From positions 136,734 through 200,733 of the forward strand of contig JBIOHP010000006.1 of the NCBI GenBank assembly GCA_044449065.1: a stretch of DNA of 64,000 bases, given 5' to 3'. Below the pieces are notes generated by a model. That model was not told where the DNA came from. It saw only the letters and a list, made by a program, of their open reading frames with translations, and did not search any database. This document shows, piece after piece, positions 18,835 to 26,931 of the stretch. The DNA is from JBIOHP01 sp044449065. GTDB lineage: Bacteria > Bacteroidota > Ignavibacteria > UBA10030 > SZUA-254. Position numbers and translations under genes: made by a program. Each line of letters starts with the position of its first letter. The stretch's first letter is position 1.

Positions 18835-19398
18835 ATGAAAAAGAGCATATTCTTCCTTCTTACATTACTTAGCTTTACTTATCCGGGCTGTTCCAACAAA
18901 ACAAACCCCGGTAACGATACAACTTCATCAGCAGCGAAGCAGACGTCTACTGTGGCGGAGGTAACAAGCGTCGAACGCAGGGACGGGAAAGCCCCTAACT
19001 TTTCATGGCAGGATTCCGGTGGGAAGAAAATCGATTTTACATCGGTGAGCGGTAAACTTACTTTGATAAATTTTTGGGCGACCTGGTGCGGTCCCTGCAA
19101 ACATGAAATGCCCGATCTGATCGCCTTGAATAAAGAATACGAAAGCCGCGGACTGACAATAATCGGCATCTCCGCCGACGTCGGATCAAGCGCTATAGAG
19201 GACGTAAAATCATTCGTTCAGGAACAGGGCATCCCGTACCGTGTGCTTCTGGCAAACGAAGATATTAAAGAGGCATTCGGGAACGTCAACATGCTCCCCA
19301 CGAGCTTTCTCATTGATAAAGATGGAAAAATTCTGGAAACGCTCATCGGCGCGCGTTCCAAAGCATCTTTTGCTCAGGTAATCGATAAACATTTGTAA
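18835..19398 (+). CDS. TlpA/ResA-like thiol:disulfide oxidoreductase lipoprotein
   Basis: A 187-residue protein with a lipoprotein signal (LSFTYPGC, lipidated Cys19), a Ser/Thr-rich linker and a thioredoxin fold (about 50-187). The active site is WCGPC in NFWATWCGPCKHEMP and the cis-proline is in NMLPTSFLID. Such proteins reduce disulfides of apocytochromes or other exported proteins from the outer face of the membrane. The gene lies 68 bases after the anti-sigma factor on the same strand, so it may be part of the sigma regulon, which would fit a thiol-stress signal (inference). Confidence 0.93.
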   Translation: MKKSIFFLLTLLSFTYPGCSNKTNPGNDTTSSAAKQTSTVAEVTSVERRDGKAPNFSWQDSGGKKIDFTSVSGKLTLINFWATWCGPCKHEMPDLIALNKEYESRGLTIIGISADVGSSAIEDVKSFVQEQGIPYRVLLANEDIKEAFGNVNMLPTSFLIDKDGKILETLIGARSKASFAQVIDKHL

Positions 19399-19692
19399 GA
19401 TATCGGGCGGAAATCAACGTGTTGGCTGGCCCGCCCGCGCTAACTTTTGTTTCACCCTCGTAACCACGGTCTCCGTGGTTATGAGCGTTATGGCGCTCTG
19501 CGCCATTAGACGCGGAGCGTCAGGCTCGCATTACAACGCCGGAATGGTGATAATGAATTAAAGCCCACCCCTGACCCGCTGTGGCGGGTCCTCCCCTCCC
19601 TTACAGGATGGGAACGATTGTCGACCCGCGTTGTCACTATTTTTGCGGTTTCTTTCCTGACATGTAAACTACGTCACCCCTCCTGTCAGAGT

Positions 19693-19803
19693 CTGTGTGA
19701 AAAGTTATTGCGAAGCGTTTTTTGCTGTAGCAATCTCCTCCTATCGATGCTAATCGTTTTGATTTAAAATTGATTTAATCAGTGAAATAGAGTTTTCACA
19801 CAC
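19693..19803. repeat. TIR-bounded palindromic element, copy A
   Basis: Begins CTGTGTGAAAAG and ends TTTTCACACA, an inverted terminal repeat. Inside, an arm ATTGCGAAGC...GTAGCAAT can pair. It is followed by CTCCTCCTATCGATGC and an AT-rich stretch. Related copies lie at 52763-52881 (same orientation) and 63870-63993 (inverted). No gene fits inside, so this is a MITE-like or structured repeat. Confidence 0.75.
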
Positions 19804-20174
19804 CTTTATCTCGTTTGGGTTGAATACTGATGGCATTTCCATGAACGAAATGAATTTCGTTCAACCCGTGATTTCAACATTTCGCCCCGCCGGGGCTTCG
19901 CTATCATCATGCTTCCCGGCTATAGACATAGCGTCCCTACGGGACTTTACTCGATAGATGATGCTATTCGATAACCGTTCCCCTCCCTGTACGTCCCGCT
20001 CAACCGCTTTGCCCGATATTGGGAGCTGCTTTCATTGGCGGGACGGACGTTAAGGGAGGGGATTGAGGGGTGGGCGCTTTTCCCGACCCGATGTTGGCAA
20101 TGTTCGACGCTCCCGCGTCTAATACTTTCACAAAGATACCTCGAGCTACCGGGGGTTCAACTTAAAAAAATACG

Positions 20175-20196
20175 GAGCAAAGCTGGAGCTTTGCTC
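20175..20196. repeat. 22-bp palindrome shared with island 2
   Basis: GAGCAAAGCT-GG-AGCTTTGCTC-type palindrome. The same 22 bases occur as the reverse complement at 54024-54045. In both places the palindrome sits beside unrelated repeat debris. Confidence 0.7.
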
Positions 20197-20362
20197 TACA
20201 TCGAAAACATCCAACCAAGATATCTCCGGCAGGCATACCTCCTGGCTATAGACTTGGCGTCCCTACGCTTAAGACCACCCCCCAATCCCCTCCTCCGAGA
20301 GGATGGGAAACGCCGAAGGCGAGAGGTGGTCGGGCATTGATTCTGGAGCTAATCTTTCTTTC

Positions 20363-20499
20363 GGGGTCGTACAAAAAGAAAGAATGAGTCATCCCGAACT
20401 TGTTTCGGGATCTAAAAATTAGTTAAAACAGATGCTGATCCCGACGCTTCGGGACAGCATGACTCAGTAAACTAAGTTATGTTCTTTTTTGACGACCCC
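20363..20499. repeat. 137-bp inverted-repeat element (GAGTCAT family), copy 1
   Basis: Ends GGGGTCGTACAAAAAGAA (20363-20380) and TTCTTTTTTGACGACCCC (20482-20499) are near-perfect inverted repeats. Inside lie two further hairpins: ATCCCGAAC..GTTTCGGGAT and GATCCCGA..TCGGGACAGC, bracketed by TGAGTCAT and ATGACTCA. A second copy with the inner part inverted lies at 56258-56394. Confidence 0.8.
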
Positions 20500-20557
20500 C
20501 GGACAAAATGATTGATATTATTCCGAAATCAGGGTCACCGAACTGAAAGAACAAAAT

Positions 20558-20916
20558 TGTAAAAATTTCCCTTGCTTTTTTAACTAAAAGTCCTTATATT
20601 ATATGTAGCATATATACGGTAATATCATTAACATCGGGAATATGATGCACGATTGCGAACCCATACTTGACCCCCTTCGATAGGAAACAACTATCGCGTC
20701 CCTCTTCAAAAGGAGGACAAACGCAACGCTGGAGATATCATGTGAGAAGAGCGCGAAATAACTGGTACATTTGTGGTACAAAACTGGTACAAAAGTGGTA
20801 CAGAACTGGTACAGTTCTGGTACAAAAGCGGCACGGAAAATTGTCACAAATGGCGAATAAATGCGGCGCTGAAGATTTTGAATGTTAGAGGGAAAATATG
20901 TGCCAGTTTTGTACCA
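20558..20916. repeat. Element with seven tandem 11-bp TGGTACA repeats, copy 1
   Basis: The left module (about 20558-20631) reads ATTTCCCTTGCT...AACTAAAAGTCCTTATATT and is followed by unrelated sequence. Seven 11-bp units sit at 20761-20837 (consensus AnTGGTACAnA). After about 60 bases comes an inverted pair GCCAGTTTTGTACCA ending at 20916. A second, inverted copy with four units lies at 52923-53196. The 11-bp period equals one helical turn, as expected for a phased protein-binding array. Confidence 0.75.
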
Positions 20917-21016
20917 CTAATTTTCTCTCGTTCCGCCGCTCCAGCCGTCGAATGCCGAAGCGGAGCGGGGGAGGAATCAGCGCATCTCAATCTATAGGCG
21001 AGTTATAAAAATGCTC

Positions 21017-21649
21017 TTATAGCGCGGGCGTTGCGGTGAACCTCATCAGGCAGTAAATGAATGCCTGCGTTTTACCGGCGGGTGTTGTATGGGTTTCGGC
21101 GCGGGATTCTGTTAGTTGAAATTCATCGCCAAATTCTTTCAGCATTCGTTCCGGAGTATACCGGCAAACTTCCAGACCGCTGCATTTCTGCGGTCCATTG
21201 ATTGAGAAGGTCGCAAGCAAAACGAAGCCGCCGGGTTTCATGGCATGGCGAACCTGCTCGACGTAATTTTTTCTATCAATGGCGTCTATTAAAAAATGAA
21301 ACACAGCCCGGTCGTGCCAGAATTGGCAGCGATTTTTCGGCAGGGTGATTTCTAAAATATCGCCGGCGATCCACTCCACATTGTGAGCGCGTTCGGCAAG
21401 TCGTTTTTTGGATATTTCCAATGCGTGCGGAGAAATATCAACGACGGTAACATTGCGGTATCCCCGGTCAAGCAAATCATCGGCAAATGTCGATGCGCCG
21501 CCGCCAATATCGATGATGTGATCGTCTTGAGAAATTTGCGTTTTGGAAAACAATTCAAGCGATTGGCGCAGGTGCGGCTGGTGCCAGCTTTGATCGGCGG
21601 AATTCTTGGAGGAGTAAACGCCCTCCCAGTGTGATCTCAAATCACTCAT
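21017..21649 (-). CDS. Class I SAM-dependent methyltransferase
   Basis: A 210-residue Rossmann-fold methyltransferase. Motif I is IIDIGGGASTFADDLLDRG (about 45-63), followed by the acidic end of strand 2 (VTVVDISPHALE), GDILEI and the MKPGGFVLLATFS block. The N-terminal SHWEGVYSSKNSADQSWHQP is typical of a small-molecule methyltransferase group annotated as thiopurine/tellurite-like or Methyltransf_25. The substrate cannot be told from the sequence. It is the last gene of a minus-strand run after the metallopeptidase, with 48 bases between them, and borders repeat island 1. Confidence 0.85.
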   Translation of the reverse strand: MSDLRSHWEGVYSSKNSADQSWHQPHLRQSLELFSKTQISQDDHIIDIGGGASTFADDLLDRGYRNVTVVDISPHALEISKKRLAERAHNVEWIAGDILEITLPKNRCQFWHDRAVFHFLIDAIDRKNYVEQVRHAMKPGGFVLLATFSINGPQKCSGLEVCRYTPERMLKEFGDEFQLTESRAETHTTPAGKTQAFIYCLMRFTATPAL

Positions 21650-21697
21650 GAAGTGCGCAAATTTGAACAGTCAATTTTTTTATAATCAAGAAGAGGA

Positions 21698-22726
21698 TTA
21701 CCGTTTTCCATTTTTCCGCTGCGTAACATGGTTTGTTGCGACTATCACTAACTCGATGAGGCGTTCGGTCGCCTTATCCGGATGAAGCCGGAGATTATTG
21801 AGCGCGCATATGGTTTGAATTTCTCTCAAGTATTTCCGGATATCGCGCCTATCGGCGGTCGTGATCCAATCAGTGAGTTCATCTTCAAGATATTTGTTGT
21901 AATTTTGTATAAACATATCTGCGCGGATGTATCTGCGGGTACGCGCGCCAACGTCGGGGAAGACTTCTTTGAGATCTTCGATATATTTTTTTACGCGCGG
22001 GTTAACTTTTTTCTGTATCTCGAAGTATTCCGCGACGGTGGATACAATTGCTTTATACGATTGCGTATCGTCATACCGCGCTTTCAGCGGACGGTGTTCG
22101 GCAAGACGTTCTTTTCGGAAAATATGATCGATGAAGTTCAGTTTTTTCAATGCTCCAGGCCAGCGGCGGTAACGGGTCTTCCAGTGCGACGCCGGATTTA
22201 CCCACACCGCAAAGGTTTCCGCAAAATCCTCATCGGGATGTTTTTGCGCGTAATGCGGGTGCCCGACAAAGTGAAGGCAGAGCACGAAATCTTTGCTATA
22301 AGGATCGTAGTGATAAAACTCAGTATAGCGTTTGTGAAAGTTGCCGAACAGTTTTTTCCAGGCGGGGCGCTTCCATATTTTGTACGCGTAATTGATGGCG
22401 TGTCCCACTTCATGACGGAGATGCATCATGATCTCTTCGTTGGAATAGCTGAGATAATATTTTTCACCGATGCTCCGCAATTGCTGGTTGGCAAGATAAA
22501 AAGGAATTTCGATCGATCCGGTTCCGTCGATGCATCCCCACGGTTCCTCGCCGAAATAGAAATGCGGAAAATACGAAATACCTTTATTTTTTAACTCGCG
22601 GCGAAGCTGGATCAGGCATGCCCGGAGCGTATCGGAGGGTCGAAGCTCCATCTCTCCGATTTTTTGCGTCAGAATTTTTTGAAATGATAGTTCCTTCACA
22701 AAGGAACGATTGGCTAATTGATTCAT
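21698..22726 (-). CDS. Putative zinc-binding metallopeptidase (HEVGH, DUF/PF15887-like)
   Basis: A 342-residue protein with the zinc-protease motif HEVGH in MMHLRHEVGHAINYAY (about 104-108) and a downstream acidic FAETFAVWV likely supplying the third ligand. The layout matches the family of putative zinc-binding metallopeptidases of about 350 residues with no signal peptide. The substrate is unknown. The C-terminal part is helical, with many Arg/Lys residues. It lies between clpC and the methyltransferase on the same strand, but a terminator at 22748-22775 separates it from clpC, so it probably has its own promoter. Confidence 0.8.
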   Translation of the reverse strand: MNQLANRSFVKELSFQKILTQKIGEMELRPSDTLRACLIQLRRELKNKGISYFPHFYFGEEPWGCIDGTGSIEIPFYLANQQLRSIGEKYYLSYSNEEIMMHLRHEVGHAINYAYKIWKRPAWKKLFGNFHKRYTEFYHYDPYSKDFVLCLHFVGHPHYAQKHPDEDFAETFAVWVNPASHWKTRYRRWPGALKKLNFIDHIFRKERLAEHRPLKARYDDTQSYKAIVSTVAEYFEIQKKVNPRVKKYIEDLKEVFPDVGARTRRYIRADMFIQNYNKYLEDELTDWITTADRRDIRKYLREIQTICALNNLRLHPDKATERLIELVIVATNHVTQRKNGKR

Positions 22727-22747
22727 AGAGTCTCAAAGAATACAAAA

Positions 22748-22775
22748 CCCCCTTCCTTGATTGCCCGGAAGGGGG
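22748..22775 (-). terminator. Rho-independent terminator after clpC
   Basis: CCCCCTTCC at 22748-22756 pairs with GGAAGGGGG at 22767-22775. Read on the minus strand the hairpin is followed by GGGTTTTGTATTC. It lies 71 bases beyond the clpC stop. Confidence 0.8.
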
Positions 22776-22845
22776 CGTTAATTACTGGTTAAAAGACCTT
22801 ACTCCGCAGATCATTATGTATCGGCGGATCGGAATTGCTATTCCG

Positions 22846-25368
22846 CTACGAGACGCTGGCGTCGGGCTGCGTTTCAGGTTTCGGTTCGGGCGTTTCCTTC
22901 GCCGCCGCGTGTTTCTTTCTCGCGGGATTTTTTTCGCTGAAGGTTAATTCATCCTTTTTAGCGTTATATTTCACGTAGACAACGCTTTCATCGCCGAACT
23001 TGTTGCGGAGAATTTCTTCAGCGATGCGATCCTCAAGGTATTTCTGGAGCGCGCGCTTCAACGGTCTGGCGCCAAACGCAGGATCAAATCCTTTATTGAC
23101 GAGAAATTCTCTCGCCTGCTTGTTCAGGTGAATGGTCAACTTCATAGTCGCCATACGCTGTACCAGCTCGCGCATCTGGATATCGATAATCTCGTCAATA
23201 TGTTCGCGGGTGAGATTATGGAAGACGATCGTTTCATCGACGCGGTTCAGAAATTCGGGATTGAACACGCGTTTCAAAGCGTCCTCAATGGTGCTCTTCA
23301 TGTTGGAATATTTATCCTGAACAGAATCCATCCCGAAGCCGATATTACCGCCGGCTTTTACGTCCCGTGATCCAATGTTCGACGTCATGATGAGGATGGT
23401 GTTTTTAAAATCGACTTTTCTGCCGAGGTTATCGGTAAGGAGACCATCGTCAAGAACCTGGAGCAGGATATTGAAAACGTCGGGATGCGCTTTCTCGATT
23501 TCATCGAGGAGCACGACCGAGTACGGTTTGCGGCGAACTTTTTCAGTGAGCTGTCCGCCCTCTTCGTATCCGACATATCCCGGTGGCGCGCCGACGAGAC
23601 GGGAGACATTAAATTTTTCCATGTACTCGCTCATATCGATTCGGATCAACGCCTCATCGGAATCAAAGAGGTATCGGGCGAGCGCTTTGGCTAATTCAGT
23701 TTTCCCCACGCCTGTCGGTCCGAGGAAAATAAACGAGCCGATCGGGCGTTTCGGATCTTTCAAGCCCGCGCGTGTTCTGCGGATTGCTTTGCTCAGCTTT
23801 ATAATTGCTTCATCCTGACCAACGATCATTTTTTTCAGCGCTTTATCCATGTTGAGCAGCTTCACGGATTCCGATTGGGCGATTTTATTCACGGGAATGC
23901 TGGTCATCATAGAGACGACGTCGGCAATAATTTCCTCGGTGACTTCATAAACGGTTTCCTGAGCTTTCAATTCCCATTCTCTCTTAGCCACTTCAAGATC
24001 GCTAAGAATTTTTTTCTCCATATCGCGGAGCCGCGCCGCTTCTTCAAAATTTTGATTCTTCACCACATGGTTTTTTGACACGCGGATTTTTTCAACTTCG
24101 CCTTCCAGGTCGAGAATCTCTTTCGGAACGTGAATGTTGGAAAGATGGACGCGTGATCCTGCTTCATCAAGCACATCGATTGCCTTATCCGGCAGGAAAC
24201 GGTCGGTAATGTATCGGTCGCTCAACCGCACAGCAGCTTCAATCGCGGGATCGGAGTAACGAACGTTATGATGCTCTTCATATTTATGCTTGATGCTTCT
24301 GAGAATCTGAATTGTCTCATCGACAGATGTCGGATCGACCATAATCTTCTGGAACCGCCGGTCGAGTGCGCCGTCTTTTTCGATATATTGACGATACTCG
24401 TCGAGCGTGGTCGCGCCGATGCATTGCAGGTCGCCCCGTGCGAGCGCCGGCTTGAACATGTTGGAAGCGTCGAGCGATCCCGATGCGCCGCCAGCGCCGA
24501 CAATTGTATGGAGCTCATCGATAAAGAGAATAACATCTTTCGCCTTCTCGAGCTCGTTCATAACGGCTTTCATTCGCTCTTCAAACTGACCCCGGTATTT
24601 CGTGCCGGCAACAAGAGCTGCGAGATCGAGTGTCACTACGCGCTTATCGTGCAAGACGCGGGAAACTTTTTTCTGGATGATGCGAAGCGCGAGACCTTCG
24701 GCTATGGCTGTTTTTCCCACGCCCGGTTCTCCGATAAGAACGGGATTGTTCTTTTTACGTCTGCTTAAAACTTGCGCGACGCGTTCAATTTCTTTTTCCC
24801 GACCAATAACAGGATCGAGTTTGTCTTCAATCGCAAGTCTGGTGAGATCTCTGCCAAAATTATCCAGCACCGGAGTTTTGGATTTTTCAACGCGGCGTTC
24901 CGTAGCTGCCGCAGGCGGGGGACTTGACGGTTTACCGCTGATAATATTATCGAGTTCATTCCGTACCACATCGTAATGGACGTTGAATTGGTGGAGTATC
25001 TGTGCAGCTATATTGTCGTCATCGCGGAGAAGAGAGAGTAATAAATGTTCCGTTCCTATTACATCGGATTTGTAAAGCTTCGCTTCCAAGTAGGTGATTT
25101 TCAACACTTTTTCCGCTTGTTTGGTAAGCGGGATATTACCGATTGTAAGAGTACCACCGGACGTCCGGACTGTATCTTCGATGGCTTTCTTCAATTTATA
25201 GAGATCGACGCCAAGGTTACGGAGGATTTTTACGGCAATACCCTCTCCTTCGCGTATAACCCCCAGGAGAAGATGCTCTGTCCCGATATAGTCGTGTCCA
25301 AGCCGTAGGGCTTCTTCACGACTTAACCTGATGACGTCTTGAACGCGGTTTGAAAAATTTCCTTCCAT
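22846..25368 (-). CDS. clpC: ATP-dependent Clp protease ATP-binding subunit ClpC
   Basis: An 840-residue Hsp100 unfoldase. It has a double Clp N-domain (about 1-145), a first AAA+ module with Walker A GEPGVGKT, a middle region with a UVR motif (about 430-460, NFEEAARLRDMEKKI), a second AAA+ module with GPTGVGKT, and the C-terminal D2-small domain. ClpC delivers unfolded or tagged proteins to ClpP. The C-terminal tail is Ala/Lys/Glu/Pro-rich and of low complexity. It appears monocistronic, opposite in direction to the tRNA-Asn gene, with a terminator at 22748-22775. Confidence 0.96.
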   Translation of the reverse strand: MEGNFSNRVQDVIRLSREEALRLGHDYIGTEHLLLGVIREGEGIAVKILRNLGVDLYKLKKAIEDTVRTSGGTLTIGNIPLTKQAEKVLKITYLEAKLYKSDVIGTEHLLLSLLRDDDNIAAQILHQFNVHYDVVRNELDNIISGKPSSPPPAAATERRVEKSKTPVLDNFGRDLTRLAIEDKLDPVIGREKEIERVAQVLSRRKKNNPVLIGEPGVGKTAIAEGLALRIIQKKVSRVLHDKRVVTLDLAALVAGTKYRGQFEERMKAVMNELEKAKDVILFIDELHTIVGAGGASGSLDASNMFKPALARGDLQCIGATTLDEYRQYIEKDGALDRRFQKIMVDPTSVDETIQILRSIKHKYEEHHNVRYSDPAIEAAVRLSDRYITDRFLPDKAIDVLDEAGSRVHLSNIHVPKEILDLEGEVEKIRVSKNHVVKNQNFEEAARLRDMEKKILSDLEVAKREWELKAQETVYEVTEEIIADVVSMMTSIPVNKIAQSESVKLLNMDKALKKMIVGQDEAIIKLSKAIRRTRAGLKDPKRPIGSFIFLGPTGVGKTELAKALARYLFDSDEALIRIDMSEYMEKFNVSRLVGAPPGYVGYEEGGQLTEKVRRKPYSVVLLDEIEKAHPDVFNILLQVLDDGLLTDNLGRKVDFKNTILIMTSNIGSRDVKAGGNIGFGMDSVQDKYSNMKSTIEDALKRVFNPEFLNRVDETIVFHNLTREHIDEIIDIQMRELVQRMATMKLTIHLNKQAREFLVNKGFDPAFGARPLKRALQKYLEDRIAEEILRNKFGDESVVYVKYNAKKDELTFSEKNPARKKHAAAKETPEPKPETQPDASVS

Positions 25369-25487
25369 GGTCGAAATCCCTTACTAAATTGCATAAACTC
25401 TTGAATTATGGGCTTATTCGATACTTCGACTGCACCACTGTATAAAATATAGACAAATCGGTAGGATTAGTCAAGAAGCCGAAAACA

Positions 25488-25516
25488 TTGACAAATCTGC
25501 AAATTTTGCCTATATT
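25488..25516 (+). promoter_or_regulatory. Consensus promoter for tRNA-Asn
   Basis: TTGACA at 25488-25493, a 17-base spacer and TATATT at 25511-25516. The expected start near 25523 is about 60 bases before the mature tRNA. It shows that this genome uses ordinary sigma-70-type promoters. Confidence 0.8.
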
Positions 25517-25584
25517 GTATACTGTTTGATCGTATCCTGATAACATTTCCTTTGTAAGTTAAACATGGAAACAAGGATAATCAT

Positions 25585-25656
25585 TCCGCAGTAGCTCAAT
25601 GGTGGAGCATCCGGCTGTTAACCGGAGGGTTGCAAGTTCGAGTCTTGCCTGCGGAG
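25585..25656 (+). tRNA. tRNA-Asn (anticodon GTT)
   Basis: A complete cloverleaf. The acceptor stem pairs TCCGCAG (25585-25591) with CTGCGGA (25649-25655), with discriminator G. The D-arm has AGCTCAATGGTGGAGC, the anticodon loop in CCGGCTGTTAACCGG gives GTT, and the T-arm is GCAAGTTCGAGTCTTGC. No CCA is encoded. Its 3' part is duplicated twice downstream in altered form. Confidence 0.95.
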
Positions 25657-25780
25657 CAAAAAGAAGATTTAGAAACTCATCACCGGAGAAATACAAATAT
25701 GAGCATCCGGCTGTTATCCCGTTCCCAACGGCGGAACGGGATGCAAGTTCGATCCCGAATTTCTCGGGACTGCGGAGCAA
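25657..25780 (+). repeat. Remnant of an earlier insertion: GIY-YIG gene 3' end plus altered tRNA-Asn 3' fragment
   Basis: 25657-25700 aligns base by base with the last part of the GIY-YIG gene at 26010-26067 (GCAAAAA..AAGA...ATCA.CGG.GAAATACA.ATATGAGCATCC). 25701-25777 repeats the tRNA-Asn from GAGCATCCGGCTGTTA to CTGCGGAG, but hairpins replace the anticodon-stem 3' side (TCCCGTTCC..GGAACGGGA) and the T-loop region (TCCCGA..TCGGGA). This cannot be a working tRNA. Confidence 0.8.
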
Positions 25781-25782
25781 CG

Positions 25783-25809
25783 AACCCAGTCATTTGATTG
25801 GGTTTTTTT
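25783..25809 (+). terminator. Rho-independent terminator, probably the original tRNA-Asn terminator
   Basis: AACCCA (25783-25788) pairs with TGGGTT (25799-25804), followed by a T-run. It directly follows the altered tRNA 3' copy, as if the ancestral order tRNA-terminator had been split by an insertion. Confidence 0.75.
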
Positions 25810-25811
25810 AT

Positions 25812-26069
25812 ATGGGATACTCAGTTTATATATTATATTCTCCAACTTCCGACAAATATTATGTCGGTCAATCCTCAAATCCAGAACGGAGATTGGATTT
25901 CCATAATACCATTGAAAAAGGATTCACCGCTCGTTACCGTCCTCGGAAGCTTGTGTTTAAGAAAGAATTTTCATCGAAGACCAAGACGAGTATTGTTGAA
26001 AAGCGGATTAAGGGTTGGAAGAGCAAAAATAAGAATAAAAAACTTATCAACGGGGAAATACAGATATGA
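25812..26069 (+). CDS. Small GIY-YIG endonuclease inserted at tRNA-Asn
   Basis: An 85-residue single-domain GIY-YIG nuclease. VYILYS...YYVGQS supplies the two hallmark motifs, NPERRLDFHN the catalytic arginine and SIVEKRIKGWKSKNK the metal-binding glutamate. The Lys-rich tail ends at a TGA lying inside the second copy of the tRNA-Asn fragment. Stand-alone GIY-YIG proteins of this size are common; their position beside tRNAs with partial tRNA duplications suggests a homing or insertion role. That role is inferred from context only. The start is the ATG at 25812, just after the terminator's T-run. Confidence 0.85.
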   Translation: MGYSVYILYSPTSDKYYVGQSSNPERRLDFHNTIEKGFTARYRPRKLVFKKEFSSKTKTSIVEKRIKGWKSKNKNKKLINGEIQI

Positions 26070-26117
26070 GCATCCGACTGTTATCCCGTTCCCAACGGCG
26101 GAACGGGATGCAAGTTG
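26068..26117 (+). repeat. Second altered tRNA-Asn fragment after the GIY-YIG gene
   Basis: GAGCATCCGACTGTTATCCC...GGAACGGGATGCAAGTT repeats 25701-25752 with few changes, including the same TCCCGTTCC/GGAACGGGA hairpin, then stops inside the T-arm. With 25657-25780 it gives direct repeats flanking the nuclease gene. Confidence 0.8.
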
Positions 26118-26216
26118 ATGCACCGAAAAAGCCCCATTTGCATTTCTCAAAGATTATGATTTACGTTCTCGATAGAGGTGTAATCGGAACTGACTCTATG
26201 TGAAAGGAGAACATAT

Positions 26217-26861
26217 ATGAAAATAGGTATTCTTGGCACCGGCGCTGTGGGAAAGGCGCTGGGAACGGGTTTTGTGAACCTGGGACACGATGTAAAGATG
26301 GGATCGAGGGATTCGAACAATGAAAAGCTCAAAGAATGGGTGAAGAAATCGGGAGTGCATGCATCGGGCGGGACATTCGCCGAAACTGCCAAATTCGGTG
26401 AAGCCATCATCATTGCGACATTGTGGGTCGGGACTGAAAATGCGCTCAACCTCGCTGGTCCTGAAAATTTCCGCGGGAAAGTTGTTATCGATGCCACTAA
26501 TCCGCTTGATTTTTCGAGCGGGAAGGGTCCGAAACTTGCAGTTGGGCATACTGATTCGGGCGGCGAACAAATTCAACGCTGGCTTCCCGGCGCAAATGTG
26601 GTTAAAGCGTTCAATATCGTGGGGAATGCACACATGGTTAATCCTCAATTTCCGGGTGGACCACCTGATATGTTTATATGCGGGAACGACGCTGGAGCAA
26701 AAAAAGTTGTAATCGACATCCTCAAAGAATTTGGCTGGCCTGCAATTGATATCGGCGGCATCGAAGGGGCGCGTCTGCTCGAACCAATGTGTATCCTCTG
26801 GGTGTTATATGGTGGAAAAACACGACAATGGAACCACGCATTTAAAATGTTGAGGAAATGA
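26217..26861 (+). CDS. NADP-binding oxidoreductase of the F420-dependent reductase (NpdG-like) family
   Basis: A 214-residue protein with an N-terminal Rossmann motif (MKIGILGTGAVGKALGTGFVNLGHDV), the NADP-phosphate-binding GSRDSNNEK stretch and VVIDATNPLDF. The ending WNHAFKMLRK is typical of NADPH-dependent F420 reductase-like proteins. In organisms without F420, homologues are probably reductases of unknown substrates, and nothing in the window indicates F420 synthesis. A good ribosome-binding site (AAAGGAGA) lies seven bases before the ATG. The gene stands alone between the tRNA insertion and moeA. Confidence 0.82.
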   Translation: MKIGILGTGAVGKALGTGFVNLGHDVKMGSRDSNNEKLKEWVKKSGVHASGGTFAETAKFGEAIIIATLWVGTENALNLAGPENFRGKVVIDATNPLDFSSGKGPKLAVGHTDSGGEQIQRWLPGANVVKAFNIVGNAHMVNPQFPGGPPDMFICGNDAGAKKVVIDILKEFGWPAIDIGGIEGARLLEPMCILWVLYGGKTRQWNHAFKMLRK

Positions 26862-26931
26862 AAGATTATGTAATGAGTGATTTTCGGCGACAGTATTCTG
26901 TTTCATTTTTATCGGGACTTAACAACGATTT

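Larger units (their letters stand above)
19399..21016. other. Gene-free repeat island 1
   Basis: About 1.6 kb without a credible gene. It contains, in order: a TIR-bounded element (19693-19803); a palindrome GAACGAAATGAATTTCGTTC at 19843-19862; two near-copies of a phrase ending in GGCGTCCCTACG or AGCGTCCCTACG (near 19921 and 20245); a 22-bp palindrome (20175-20196); a tail fragment resembling the folded element of 53435-53578 (about 20331-20362); a 137-bp inverted-repeat element (20363-20499); and an 11-bp repeat element (20558-20916). Several are shared, mostly in inverted orientation, with island 2 at 52.7-54.4 kb. Short open frames here are not conserved between the copies. Confidence 0.7.

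Noticed and set aside
20035..20340. 101-codon frame in repeat island 1
   Set aside because: It lies over palindromes and low-complexity phrases, has no ribosome-binding site and no protein-like pattern.
20761..20837. Possible CRISPR array
   Set aside because: Units are 11 bp with no spacers and no cas genes are present.
20667..20997. Open frames with repeated WYKSGT/VQ peptides over the 11-bp array
   Set aside because: The frames come from the 11-bp DNA repeat and are not kept in the inverted copy at 52923-53196, so they are not treated as genes.
25599..26069. A 156-codon frame running through tRNA-Asn into the GIY-YIG gene
   Set aside because: Its first half translates the tRNA and its altered copy; the real nuclease starts at the ATG at 25812.
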